NCBI GenBank assembly: GCA_002837415.1
Contig: PJCV01000005.1
Location: forward strand, 62,001 to 126,000
Source of the DNA: Actinomycetales bacterium SN12
GTDB lineage: Bacteria; Actinomycetota; Actinomycetes; Actinomycetales; Microbacteriaceae
DNA: 64,000 nucleotides
Direction: 5' to 3'
Program-made: the position numbers and the translations under genes
Notes under the pieces: generated by a model
Databases searched by the model: none
Told to the model about the DNA's origin: nothing
What the model saw: the letters and a program-made list of their open reading frames with translations, nothing else
In this document: positions 1 through 8,098 of the stretch, piece after piece
Numbering within the stretch: position 1 is the stretch's first letter
Layout of the letters: each line of letters begins with the position of its first letter

Positions 1-620
1 TTGCTCGGCACCGGCAGCTCTTCAGCGCCCTCGGCCTTGAGCTCTGCGACCGCGGCCTCCCACTGGTTCTGGTGCATCGTGTCGCGGGCGAGCAGGAACG
101 CCAGCATGTCCCGCACGCCGTGGTCATCGGTCATGTGGTAGAGCCGCGCGACCTGCAGGCGGCCCTGCATCTCGGCGTTGGCGTTCGAGGTGAAGTCGGC
201 GAGCAGGTTGCCGCTCGCCGTGACGTACGCGCCCGACCACGGATTGCCGTTGCTGTCGACCGGACGAGCGCCGGCGCCGGAGACGATGGCGTGCTGCACG
301 TCGGTGCCGCCGATGATCGCGGCAACCGTCGGGTCATCCTGCACGGCGTCTTCGGTGATCCCGAGCGGCGACTTCTCGAGCAGCTGCGCGATCATCACGG
401 CGAGCATCTCGACGTGGCCCATCTCCTCGGCGCCGATGCCGTACACCAGGTCGCGGTACTTGCCGGGGATGTGCATGTTCCAGGCCTGGAACTGGTACTG
501 CATCGCCACCGTGATCTCGCCGTACTGCCCGCCGAGGACCTCCTGCAGCTTTCTGGCGTACACGGCATCGGGCGCCTCCGGCGTCGCGGAGAACTGCAGT
601 TCCTGCTTGTGGAAAAACAT
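1..620 (-). CDS. Manganese catalase (C-terminal end cut by window edge)
   Basis: Probable non-haem manganese catalase, which disproportionates hydrogen peroxide in the cytoplasm. About 206 residues are visible from the ATG at 620. The ferritin-like helices carry GAEEMGHVEML near residue 65, holding Glu and His metal ligands. A second ligand helix near residue 150 reads NANAEMQGRLQVARLYHMT, followed by the family signature RDTMHQNQWEAAV. The reading frame stays open to base 1, so the usual glycine/proline-rich C-terminal tail lies outside the window. It is divergent from the M20 peptidase gene, with about 210 bp between them. The family assignment rests on these motifs. Confidence 0.9.
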   Translation of the reverse strand, partial: MFFHKQELQFSATPEAPDAVYARKLQEVLGGQYGEITVAMQYQFQAWNMHIPGKYRDLVYGIGAEEMGHVEMLAVMIAQLLEKSPLGITEDAVQDDPTVAAIIGGTDVQHAIVSGAGARPVDSNGNPWSGAYVTASGNLLADFTSNANAEMQGRLQVARLYHMTDDHGVRDMLAFLLARDTMHQNQWEAAVAELKAEGAEELPVPS

Positions 621-830
621 CGTGTCATCCTTCATCTCGTGGGGGGTGGAACGGCCCACCTAACGCCTCGATCTCGAATCCGAGGAGGGGGTTTCGCTAT
701 GCCGTGGCCCCTGCGACAATCACGGTCGGACGAGCAAGGACGCGATCGGATGAGGAAAGGAAAGGTACGGCGGCGACGGCTCACGGGTCAAGCCCCTGTC
801 CCGCCCGTGGTTCCGGGCCAGACTGCCGAC

Positions 831-2213
831 ATGGACCCCATTCGCGATCACCTGCACCGGCATCTCGACGAGCTTGCGGAGAGGCTGGCCGAGTGGGTGG
901 CGATCCCGTCGATCGCCGGCGACACCGAGCACCGCGGCGACCTGCGGCGCTCGGCCCACTGGCTCGCCGGTGAGATGCGTGCCGCCGGGCTCGAGGCTTC
1001 CGTGCTCGAGTCGGGTGACTCGTGGGCGGTGCTCGGCGAGTTCGTGACCGATCCCAGCGCGCCGACCGCGCTGGTCTACAGCCATCACGATGTGCGGATA
1101 GTGAAGCCGGAGGAGTGGGCGGAGACCGCGCCGTTCGTCCCGGTGCGGCGCGATGGGCGGCTGTACGGCAGAGGAGCGTCGGATGCCAAGGGGCAGGCCC
1201 TCGCGCACGTATGGGCGCTGCGCGCCCTGCGTGACCTCGACGGAGGGGCGCCGATCAACGTCAAGCTGCTCATCGAGGGTGAGGAGGAGATCGGCTCCCC
1301 GAACCTCGCGGCGCTGCTCGAGCGGTACGCCGAGCGCCTTGCCTGCGACGTGATCGTCTTCTCGGACACCGTGCAGTGGCGTGCGGATGCCCCGGCGCCG
1401 GTGACCTCGATGCGCGGCACGGTCAACGCCACGCTGTCCGTGCGCGGGCCCGACCGCGACGTGCACAGCGGTGTCGTCGCGGGTGTCACCGTCAATCCGG
1501 CCGCCACCCTGGCCCAGGCGCTCGCCGCCCTGCACGACGAGCACGGTCGCGTCGCGGTGCCGGGGTTCTACGACGATGTGGCAGAGCTGACCGACGAGCG
1601 CCGCGCGGAGTTCGCGGCGCTGCCCTTCGACGAAGAGGAGTGGGTCACCCGCACTGAGACGCGCACGATCAGCGGTGAAGAGGACTTCACGGTGCTGGAG
1701 CGACTTTGGGCTCGACCCACGATCGAGGTGATGTCGCTGCTGGCCGGTGATCCGCTGGGTCTGCCGCGCTCGGTCATCCCGCGCGATGCGACGGCGAGTC
1801 TGAGCATCCGCACGGCCGCTGACCAGCGCATCGCCGCGGTCGCCGAGCAGCTGCGCGGCTTCTTCGCCTCGGTGCTGCCCGCCGACGCGGAGTACGAGCT
1901 CACCATCGACGAGGCGCTGGGTCAGGAGCCGTATGAGACGCCGCGAGGACCTCTGCTCGACGCGCTGGAGCGGGCGCTCGAGCACGGGTACGACATGGCG
2001 GTGCGCGGGCGGATGGGCAATGCGGGCGGCGGCCCGGCCGACCTGCTGACCCGCACCTTCGACGCCCCGATCCTCTTCCTCGGCACCGGGCTGCCCGAAG
2101 ACCACTGGCACTCCAGCGACGAGAGCGTCGACCTGCAGATGCTGCAGCGCGGCGCCGCATCGATCGCGCACCTGTGGCGCGAGCTGGCGAAGGTCCTTCC
2201 CACACGCGAGTGA
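831..2213 (+). CDS. M20-family dipeptidase / metallopeptidase
   Basis: Zinc-dependent M20 peptidase of the dipeptidase type, 460 residues from the ATG at 831, which gives the usual N-terminus (MDPIRDHLHRHLDEL). Metal-site motifs are visible: YSHHDVR near residue 85, GRGASDAKG near 115, and EGEEEIGSPN near 150, where the adjacent Glu residues are the catalytic base and a ligand. The dimerisation (lid) region follows. The frame is open upstream, and an ATG at 700 sits behind a purine-rich GAGGAGGGGG, so an Arg-rich 44-residue extension cannot be ruled out. I prefer 831 because family homology begins there. A -10-like GACAAT lies at 715-720. Confidence 0.88.
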   Translation: MDPIRDHLHRHLDELAERLAEWVAIPSIAGDTEHRGDLRRSAHWLAGEMRAAGLEASVLESGDSWAVLGEFVTDPSAPTALVYSHHDVRIVKPEEWAETAPFVPVRRDGRLYGRGASDAKGQALAHVWALRALRDLDGGAPINVKLLIEGEEEIGSPNLAALLERYAERLACDVIVFSDTVQWRADAPAPVTSMRGTVNATLSVRGPDRDVHSGVVAGVTVNPAATLAQALAALHDEHGRVAVPGFYDDVAELTDERRAEFAALPFDEEEWVTRTETRTISGEEDFTVLERLWARPTIEVMSLLAGDPLGLPRSVIPRDATASLSIRTAADQRIAAVAEQLRGFFASVLPADAEYELTIDEALGQEPYETPRGPLLDALERALEHGYDMAVRGRMGNAGGGPADLLTRTFDAPILFLGTGLPEDHWHSSDESVDLQMLQRGAASIAHLWRELAKVLPTRE

Positions 2214-2277
2214 GCGCTCGCCCGTCCTCGGCGCCTGTCCGCACTCCCTGTCGGCGACCCGGGATAGGGTCGGGCGC

Positions 2278-3027
2278 ATGAGCGCAGACGACGGGATGGG
2301 GTGGATGCGGCGCAGGCATCCGGTCGTCGCCGTGAGCGCGAATGACGACGCCGCCGAGCCGAGCGACCGCTGGCCGACGAACATCCCCGCGGTCGCGCAG
2401 CTGCTTCGCGACGGGATGCGCCTCTCACCGGGCGTGACGTTCCTCGTCGGCGAGAACGGCAGCGGCAAGTCGACGGTCGTGGAAGGGATCGCGCTGGCCT
2501 ACGGACTGTCGCCCGAGGGCGGGTCGCGCAACGCCCGTCACAGCACCCGGCCCACCGAGTCGCCCCTGTCGGACTGGCTGCGCATCCAACGGGGCATCGG
2601 CGCGAGCCAGTGGGGATTCTTCCTGCGCGCCGAGACGATGCACTCGTTCTACACCTACCTCGAGCAGAACCCGTCGACGCAGGGAGACGCCCCGTTCCAC
2701 GAGATGAGTCATGGCGAGTCGTTCCTCGCCCTTCTCGACACCCGTTTCGATTCGCCCGGCTTCTACTGCCTCGACGAGCCGGAGGCTGCGCTGTCGTTCG
2801 CCTCGACCCTCACGCTGATCTCGGTGCTGCGGCGCATCGCCGACGACGGCGGGCAGGTGCTCTGCGCCACGCACTCACCCGTGCTCGCCTCCCTGCCCGG
2901 CGCGACGATCCTCGAGGTCGGCGAGTGGGGGCTCCGCGAGACGACCTGGGAAGAGCTGGAGCTGGTGCGGCACTGGCGGTCATTCCTCGGCGACCCGGAT
3001 CGCTACCTGCGGCACCTGCTCGACTGA
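2278..3027 (+). CDS. AAA/ABC-type ATP-binding protein
   Basis: Stand-alone ATPase of 249 residues resembling the AAA_21 / ABC-like ATPase group. Walker A VGENGSGKST is at residues 57-66. An ABC-signature-like HEMSHGESFLALL starts near 141, and Walker B FYCLDEPEAALS is at about 162-173. A switch histidine follows in CATHSPVLASLP. There are no membrane segments and no transporter partner beside it, so transport is unlikely. Proteins of this type are usually annotated only as 'AAA family ATPase', and the substrate is unknown. It starts 64 bp after the M20 gene and converges on the sigma-factor gene with only 4 bp between stop codons. Confidence 0.8.
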   Translation: MSADDGMGWMRRRHPVVAVSANDDAAEPSDRWPTNIPAVAQLLRDGMRLSPGVTFLVGENGSGKSTVVEGIALAYGLSPEGGSRNARHSTRPTESPLSDWLRIQRGIGASQWGFFLRAETMHSFYTYLEQNPSTQGDAPFHEMSHGESFLALLDTRFDSPGFYCLDEPEAALSFASTLTLISVLRRIADDGGQVLCATHSPVLASLPGATILEVGEWGLRETTWEELELVRHWRSFLGDPDRYLRHLLD

Positions 3028-3031
3028 ACGC

Positions 3032-3943
3032 TCAGGCGGGTGGCTGCGAGAAGGCTCGAGTGAGCTTGTGCGGATTCGACACCTGCCGGATGCCGCGGAT
3101 CCGGCCCACCTGATCGAATTCCAGCGTGAGCACGTCGGTGCGACCGCTGTGCGTGAGCGCCAGGGCGAACTCGCCGTTGACCTCGATCGGGCTCACCGAG
3201 AACGGGAGGTCCGGAGCGAGCTTCGCTGTCTTCTCCCGCACGCCGACGTAGAAGCGGTGCACCTTCTCGGCTCCGAAGATCGGATTGCGGGTGGCGGCGA
3301 CGACGCCTCCGCCGTCCGTCCACAGGATGGCCTCGTCGGTGAGCAGATCGAGCAGGGTGTCGAGGTCGCCCTGCTGCACGGCGGTCATCAGGGCGCCGAG
3401 CGCCGCAGGGTCGGCCGCGCGCGGGGCGGGGGAGTGGTCGTGGATCTGCAACCGCCGCTCGGCCCGTGAGATCAGCTGCCGCACCGCCGCCGGCGACTTC
3501 TCGAGGATCTCGCCGATCTCGACCGCGGTCATCGCGTACGCGCGGTGCAGCACGACCGCGGCGCGGGCGTCGGGGGACAGCTGCTCGGCCAGGTGCAGCA
3601 GAGCGAGCGACAGCAGCTCACGATCGGCCACCGCGTCCTCCGGCAGCCGATCTGTGGCGACCGGTTCCGGCAGCCAGTGTCCCGTGTACTCCTCGCGCAC
3701 GGCGGCCAGCGAACGCACGCGGTCGATCGACCGGCGCACGCACGTCGTCGTGAGCCAGGCGGGCCAGGAGCGCACCGCTGCGGCATCCGCCCGCTCCGCC
3801 TTCAGCGCCTCGATCGCGACCTCCGAGACGACGTCCTCGGCGTGGCCGAAGTCGCCCAGCATCCGGTACGCGATGCCGATCAGCCGGCCCCGCTCGGCCT
3901 CCCAGGCCAGCGCGGCGGACGTGGCGGCGGTCATGTCGCTCAC
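3032..3943 (-). CDS. ECF41-type RNA polymerase sigma factor with SnoaL-like C-terminal domain
   Basis: Extracytoplasmic-function sigma factor of about 303 residues. Sigma region 2 lies at residues 15-80 and region 4 at about 105-165 (HRAYAMTAVEIGEILEKSP is the HTH). A C-terminal NTF2/SnoaL-like extension fills the rest. The hallmarks of group ECF41 are all present: WLPEP in the linker (90-94), DGGG (210-213), and an NPHKL motif near the C-terminus. In this group the extension is known to modulate sigma activity in place of an anti-sigma factor. The start is GTG at 3943; an ATG three codons later (3934) is equally possible. The next gene upstream encodes the typical ECF41 partner. Confidence 0.92.
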   Translation of the reverse strand: MSDMTAATSAALAWEAERGRLIGIAYRMLGDFGHAEDVVSEVAIEALKAERADAAAVRSWPAWLTTTCVRRSIDRVRSLAAVREEYTGHWLPEPVATDRLPEDAVADRELLSLALLHLAEQLSPDARAAVVLHRAYAMTAVEIGEILEKSPAAVRQLISRAERRLQIHDHSPAPRAADPAALGALMTAVQQGDLDTLLDLLTDEAILWTDGGGVVAATRNPIFGAEKVHRFYVGVREKTAKLAPDLPFSVSPIEVNGEFALALTHSGRTDVLTLEFDQVGRIRGIRQVSNPHKLTRAFSQPPA

Positions 3944-3977
3944 GCTACCCCGCTGCGCTCGCCGACTGCGGCCGCCC

Positions 3978-4436
3978 TCACACGATCGGGTGCTTGTCAT
4001 CGAGCGGAGGCGCCATCTCAGTGGCGATCGCGATGCGGTTCCACACGTTGATCGTGCAGATCGCCATCACGATCGCGCCGAGCTGCGCGTCGTCGAAGTG
4101 CTCGGCCGCAGCATCCCAGATCTCGTCGGTGACCGTGTCGGGGCCGAGCTTCGTGATCGCGTCGGTCAGCGCGAGAGCGGCGTGCTCCTTCGGCTCGAAG
4201 AGGTTGCGGGCGTGCTGCCATGCGCCGACGGCGTGCATCGTGCGCTGCGGGATGCCGTGCTTCGCGCCGGCGGTCGCGTGCATGTCGACGCAGAAGCCGC
4301 AGCCGTTCAGGATCGACGCGCGCAGCTTGATGAGCTCGTACAGGCGCTTCTCCACCGACCTGCTCAAGTACGCCTCCATCCCGATGACGGCGGCGTAGCC
4401 GAGCTTGTTCGTGCGCATCATGTCGATCCTGGTCAT
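3978..4436 (-). CDS. Carboxymuconolactone decarboxylase / AhpD-like protein (ECF41 partner)
   Basis: Protein of 152 residues with the AhpD-like core motif CGFCVDMH (Cys46, Cys49, His53), the redox-active CxxC...H arrangement of peroxidase-type carboxymuconolactone-decarboxylase proteins. The start at 4436 follows a good Shine-Dalgarno (GAGAGGACCACC). It is transcribed just ahead of the ECF41 sigma gene, with about 35 bp between them. Members of this family are the best-known genomic companions and targets of ECF41 factors. Role in oxidative or metabolic stress is inferred from family and context, and the substrate is unknown. Confidence 0.87.
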   Translation of the reverse strand: MTRIDMMRTNKLGYAAVIGMEAYLSRSVEKRLYELIKLRASILNGCGFCVDMHATAGAKHGIPQRTMHAVGAWQHARNLFEPKEHAALALTDAITKLGPDTVTDEIWDAAAEHFDDAQLGAIVMAICTINVWNRIAIATEMAPPLDDKHPIV

Positions 4437-4576
4437 GGTGGTCCTCTCTCCCGGCATCCGATCGACGCCTTCACCTCTGTGTCGGGAGCGGAGGGCGATG
4501 TGTGACAGCCGTCATCCGGCTTCGTCGGGTCGGCGATCCTGCGACAATGGAGACCCCGACGACCCGAGGAGCGCTC

Positions 4577-5995
4577 GTGCTGTACATCTCCACCCGCGGC
4601 GGCATGCAGCCGCAGCCGTTCAGTGAGACGCTGCTCGAGGGGCTCGCGCCCGACGGCGGGCTGGCGGTGCCCGAGCAGCTGCCGCAGGTCGACGCCCAGA
4701 CGCTCGAGCGCTGGCGTGCGCTCACCTACCCGCAGCTGGCCACCGAGGTGCTGTCGCTGTTCGCCACCGACATCCCCCGCGAAGACCTCGCGCGGATGAC
4801 GGCGGCCGCCTACACCGACTTCCCGGATGCCGTCGTGCCGCTGCGCTCGATCGGCGGGGGCCTCACGCTGGTCGGCCTGTCGGAGGGACCGACCCTGGCG
4901 TTCAAGGACATGGCGATGCAGTTCCTCGGGCAGGTGCTCGAGTACGTGCTCGAGAAGAAGGACCGCGTGCTGAACATCGTCGGCGCGACCTCGGGCGACA
5001 CCGGCTCGGCAGCCGAGCACGCGCTGCGCGGCAAGGAGCGCGTCTCGGTGTTCATGCTCTCGCCGCAGGGCCGGATGAGCTCGTTCCAGCGGGCGCAGAT
5101 GTACTCGCTGCAGGACGAGAACGTGCACAACATCGCCGTCGACGGAGTCTTCGACGACTGCCAGAACCTCGTCAAGAAGCTCGCCGGCGACCTCGAGTTC
5201 AAGCGCGCGCAGAATCTCGGCGCCGTCAACTCGATCAACCTGGGCCGCATCGCCGCGCAGGTCGTCTACTACTTCTGGGCCTGGCTGCGAGTGACGGATG
5301 CCGTCGAGCCCGAGTTCCGCCCCGGGTTCGAGGTCTCGTTCACGGTGCCGTCCGGCAACTTCGGCAACATCCTCTCGGGCTTCTTCGCCAAGGGCATGGG
5401 CGTGCCCATCCGCCGCCTGGTGCTCGCCGCCAACGAGAACAACGTGCTCGACGAGTTCTTCCGCACCGGCATCTACCGCCCGCGCTCGGCTGCCGACACG
5501 CACGCCACCTCGAGCCCCTCGATGGACATCTCGAAGGCATCGAACCTCGAGCGGTTCATCTTCGATCTCGTCGGGCGCGACGCCGCTCGCGTCGTGCAGG
5601 CGTGGGACGCGCTCGACGCCGTCGGCACCATCGACTTCTCGGCAGAGCAGCCTCGCTTCGAGAGCGAGTTCGGCATCGTCAGCGGCACGTCGACCCACGC
5701 CGACCGGCTCGCCACGATCCGCTCGGTGTACGAAGAGACCGGTGAGGTCATCGACCCGCACACCGCCGACGGCGTGAAGGTCGCTCGCGAGCACGTCGAG
5801 GCCGAGGTGCCGATGCTCGTGCTCGAGACGGCCAGACCCGAGAAGTTCGCCGAGACGATCACCGAGGCGATCGGCGTCGAGCTGGAGTTCTCGCCCGAGC
5901 TTCGAGAGATGATGGATGCCCCGCAGCGCGTGACCGAGATGGCCGACGACGAGCAGGCGCTGCGCGCCTTCGTCGCCGAGCACGCGCTGCGCTGA
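4577..5995 (+). CDS. thrC: Threonine synthase
   Basis: PLP-dependent enzyme converting O-phosphohomoserine to threonine. It has 472 residues and begins with YISTRGG, the usual N-terminus. The PLP-binding lysine is Lys110 in TLAFKDMAMQF, and the phosphate-binding loop includes GATSGDTGSAA. The length and the PSGNFGN motif fit the longer threonine synthase class. The start is GTG at 4577 because GAGGAGC lies seven bases upstream and family homology starts there. GACAAT at 4543-4548 could be the -10 element. No other threonine-pathway gene is in the window. A stem-loop overlaps the stop codon. Confidence 0.95.
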   Translation: MLYISTRGGMQPQPFSETLLEGLAPDGGLAVPEQLPQVDAQTLERWRALTYPQLATEVLSLFATDIPREDLARMTAAAYTDFPDAVVPLRSIGGGLTLVGLSEGPTLAFKDMAMQFLGQVLEYVLEKKDRVLNIVGATSGDTGSAAEHALRGKERVSVFMLSPQGRMSSFQRAQMYSLQDENVHNIAVDGVFDDCQNLVKKLAGDLEFKRAQNLGAVNSINLGRIAAQVVYYFWAWLRVTDAVEPEFRPGFEVSFTVPSGNFGNILSGFFAKGMGVPIRRLVLAANENNVLDEFFRTGIYRPRSAADTHATSSPSMDISKASNLERFIFDLVGRDAARVVQAWDALDAVGTIDFSAEQPRFESEFGIVSGTSTHADRLATIRSVYEETGEVIDPHTADGVKVAREHVEAEVPMLVLETARPEKFAETITEAIGVELEFSPELREMMDAPQRVTEMADDEQALRAFVAEHALR

Positions 5996-6011
5996 CGCGG
6001 GTCAGCGCAGC
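5986..6011. terminator. Stem-loop at convergent thrC / FUSC ends
   Basis: Perfect 11-bp inverted repeat GCTGCGCTGAC / GTCAGCGCAGC with a 4-base loop. It covers the thrC stop codon and sits between two convergent genes. There is no T-tract, which is common for actinobacterial terminators. It may serve both strands. Confidence 0.55.
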
Positions 6012-6022
6012 GTCGGCTGCGC

Positions 6023-7030
6023 TCAGCCGCGTGAATGCTCGCGCGGATGCACCAGGCCGGAGAGGGCGCCCAGCGCCGCCCCGGCCAGGGTGTCGATCAC
6101 GCGCTCGACGGCGACCGACATGTCGCCGATTCCTCCCGTCGCGGCGCCGAGCAGCAGCAGCACCAGCGGGGTGATGAGCGTCAGCGCGAGAGCGTAGTTG
6201 CGCACCACGACCAGTTCGATCGAGAACTGCAGGACGCCCAGCAGGACTGCCAGCCACAGGCCGCTCGGATGCAGCAGCGCGAGCAGCGCGTACACCCCGG
6301 CGCCGGCGATCGTGCCCAGCATCCGATGCGTGGCGCGCTGCAGCGCGGCGCGTCTGCTCGACGCGATGCCGATCACGGCGACCGCCGCGCCGACGATCCA
6401 ATAGGCGCGCGCGGGGTCGAGGAACAGGCTCGTGAGCGTGCCGAGCACGCTGACGAGCACGACGCGCAGCACCAGCATCCGGGCATCCGCATCCCACGAC
6501 GGGCCGGGGAACAGCTCCCGCAGCGGGCGGGCGTGATGGGCGCGCACCCGCGCGATCACCAAGGGTGACACGGCGACGAGATACGAGAACGCGCAGCCGG
6601 CACTGATCGCGGCGATGTAGCCGGCCGGTGTGATCGGAGCGGATCGCATCACCGTGGCCGACAGCCCGAACACCAGGACGAAGAACAGCGGGCCGGGCGG
6701 ACCCAGCCGGAACCCGAAGGCGAGGGCTGCACTCACGATCGCGACCAGCACGATGCCGATGCTCACCAGCAGGGGAGCATGTGCGGCGGCGACACCGAGT
6801 GCTGCGCAGACGATGAGAGCTGCAGCCACGAACGGCAGCATCCGGGCCCGCTCGACGACCGGCAGGGATCCGGCGAACAGCACGGTGAACGCTCCGGATG
6901 CGGCGATGTAGCCCAGCATCGGCTGCCCGAGCAGTGTCATGGCGGCGATCGGCACTGCGATGCCGAGAGCCGCCTGCAGTCCGAGCTGCCAGCGCGGGCC
7001 ACGGGAGGGGCCGAAGGCGAACAGACTCAC
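6023..7030 (-). CDS. FUSC-family integral membrane protein
   Basis: Protein of 335 residues, almost entirely hydrophobic, with about ten predicted transmembrane segments in two blocks. These are roughly residues 15-150 and 185-320, separated by a short polar stretch around PLRELFPGPSWDADAR. This two-block layout is that of FUSC / aromatic-acid-exporter-like proteins. The second block has the RRAALQRATHRMLGT segment typical of FUSC proteins, next to a membrane span. No transport partner gene is adjacent and the substrate is unknown. It begins with GTG. The gene upstream on this strand is only a VOC remnant. Confidence 0.75.
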   Translation of the reverse strand: MSLFAFGPSRGPRWQLGLQAALGIAVPIAAMTLLGQPMLGYIAASGAFTVLFAGSLPVVERARMLPFVAAALIVCAALGVAAAHAPLLVSIGIVLVAIVSAALAFGFRLGPPGPLFFVLVFGLSATVMRSAPITPAGYIAAISAGCAFSYLVAVSPLVIARVRAHHARPLRELFPGPSWDADARMLVLRVVLVSVLGTLTSLFLDPARAYWIVGAAVAVIGIASSRRAALQRATHRMLGTIAGAGVYALLALLHPSGLWLAVLLGVLQFSIELVVVRNYALALTLITPLVLLLLGAATGGIGDMSVAVERVIDTLAGAALGALSGLVHPREHSRG

Positions 7031-7066
7031 CGCACCATTCTTCCAGGCAGCGGCGCGCGGCGGTGC

Positions 7067-7153
7067 TCAGGCCGGCGGGTTGTGCATGATCTCGATCCGG
7101 ATGCCATTGGCATCCTCCACGAACCCGGCGTAGTACCGCGCGCGGATCGCAGG
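7067..7153 (-). pseudogene. C-terminal remnant of a VOC/glyoxalase-fold gene
   Basis: Read leftward, the DNA encodes about 28 residues ending RARYYAGFVEDANGIRIEI, then MHNPPA and a stop. This is the characteristic C-terminus of VOC-family (glyoxalase/bleomycin-resistance) proteins, where the Glu of the last strand is a metal ligand. No matching 5' part exists: the reading runs straight into the palindromic element at 7150-7240, and the siderophore-interacting-protein gene ends just beyond. The fragment is therefore a relic of a gene mostly lost at this junction. It is too short to function. Confidence 0.65.
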
Positions 7154-7240
7154 ACTTCGCGCGAAATGCAGGAGGGATGCCCGGCATCCCTCCTGCATTT
7201 CGGGAGATCTCCTGCGTTTCGCGAGATCCTGCGCTTCGCG
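7150..7240. repeat. Palindromic element, family F (GCAGGA/TCCTGC)
   Basis: Contains a perfect 19-bp inverted repeat (GAAATGCAGGAGGGATGCC, 7163-7181, and its complement 7183-7201) around a single base. It is flanked by further copies of the same motif: GCAGGA to the left, and TCCTGC twice to the right in 'CTCCTGCGTTTCGCGAGAT' and 'CCTGCGCTTCGCG'. The direct-then-inverted layout matches the other elements in this window. It lies immediately behind the stop of the siderophore-interacting-protein gene (7247). Confidence 0.7.
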
Positions 7241-7246
7241 CCGCGC

Positions 7247-8014
7247 TCAGTGTGGGGCGTGGTACTCGGCCTCGTCGCGCTTCCAGTAGCCCTTCACGAC
7301 CGCCTTCGCCACGTCGACGTCCCAGCGGGCGAGCAGCGCGCGGCCGGGCTTGACGATCGACTGCTCGGCGGCGATGAAGACGAAGGGGTCGGAGCCCACG
7401 GCATCCGTCTCGCCGAGGCCGTCGAGGAAGGACATGAGCGCCGATCCGGCCAGAGCCTCGCCGCGATGCAGCCACTCGACGGCGACCGGCGCATCGATCT
7501 CGACCTGGTCAGCCTCGGAGACGACCTCGATCACGACGCGCGCCGGCGCACCGGCAGGGATCATCGCTGCGAATCGGCGGATCGCGGGGATGGCGGTCTC
7601 GTCGCCGACGAGCAGCCACGATCCGGGCTCTCCGGTGAGCACCGCCGACCCTCGCGGCCCGCCGACGCCGACGAAAGAGCCGAGCGGAGCGGATGCTGCC
7701 CATCGCGCAGCCACACCCTCATCGCCGTGCACGGCGAACTCGACGTCGAGCCAGTTCTCCCCCCACGCGAGCGGCGTGTACTCGCGGCTCGGCGATGCAC
7801 GCAGTTCGTCGACCGATGCTGTCGGCTCGGCGGCGAAGAACAGCCGCATGTGGTCATCCGCACCGAGCGACTCGAAGCCGGCGAGATCGTCGCCGGTCAG
7901 GCGCACGCGCACGTAGTTCGGTGCGAGCCACTCCCGCTCGGCGAGGGCCGCGGCGCGGAAGCGCAGATCGAGTCCCTGTCGTTCGATCGAGAAACCTGAT
8001 TTCACATCGCTCAT
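7247..8014 (-). CDS. Siderophore-interacting protein (ferric-siderophore reductase, ViuB-like)
   Basis: Cytoplasmic FAD/NAD(P)H-dependent protein of 255 residues that probably releases iron from imported siderophore by reduction. The N-terminal half is the FAD-binding barrel, including REYTPLAW (near residue 76), the RxYT-type flavin contact of the SIP family, and ARWAASAPLGSFVGVGGPRG. The C-terminal half has GSWLLVGDETAIPAI and ends with the SIP-type GYWKRDEAEYH. It is divergent from the binding-protein gene of the ABC importer. A DtxR-type box covers its start region, so it should be expressed under iron starvation together with the importer. Confidence 0.93.
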   Translation of the reverse strand: MSDVKSGFSIERQGLDLRFRAAALAEREWLAPNYVRVRLTGDDLAGFESLGADDHMRLFFAAEPTASVDELRASPSREYTPLAWGENWLDVEFAVHGDEGVAARWAASAPLGSFVGVGGPRGSAVLTGEPGSWLLVGDETAIPAIRRFAAMIPAGAPARVVIEVVSEADQVEIDAPVAVEWLHRGEALAGSALMSFLDGLGETDAVGSDPFVFIAAEQSIVKPGRALLARWDVDVAKAVVKGYWKRDEAEYHAPH

Positions 8015-8032
8015 AAAGTAAGGCTAACCTAA
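8014..8032. promoter_or_regulatory. DtxR/IdeR-type iron box between divergent siderophore genes
   Basis: The right half CTAACCTAA (8024-8032) matches the DtxR/IdeR consensus TTAGGTTAGCCTAACCTAA perfectly. The left half TAAAGTAAG matches six of nine positions. It abuts the ATG of the siderophore-interacting-protein gene and lies about 67 bp upstream of the binding lipoprotein gene. It is therefore placed to repress both directions when iron is plentiful. The regulator gene itself is not in the window. Confidence 0.75.
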
Positions 8033-8098
8033 GTCCCGGCGAGATCGAATTCGCCCTCGCGCAGCTCGCGCATCACACCGCAGAACAGGAGACTCTCC

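Noticed and set aside
72-830. Long N-terminal extension of the M20 frame to base 72
   Set aside because: It runs antisense through the Mn-catalase gene. Only the ATG at 700 remains a minor alternative to 831.
7150-7240. Palindromic elements as insertion-sequence ends or a CRISPR array
   Set aside because: No transposase, target-site duplication or regular spacer series is present. Repeat units are inverted rather than identical direct repeats with unique spacers.
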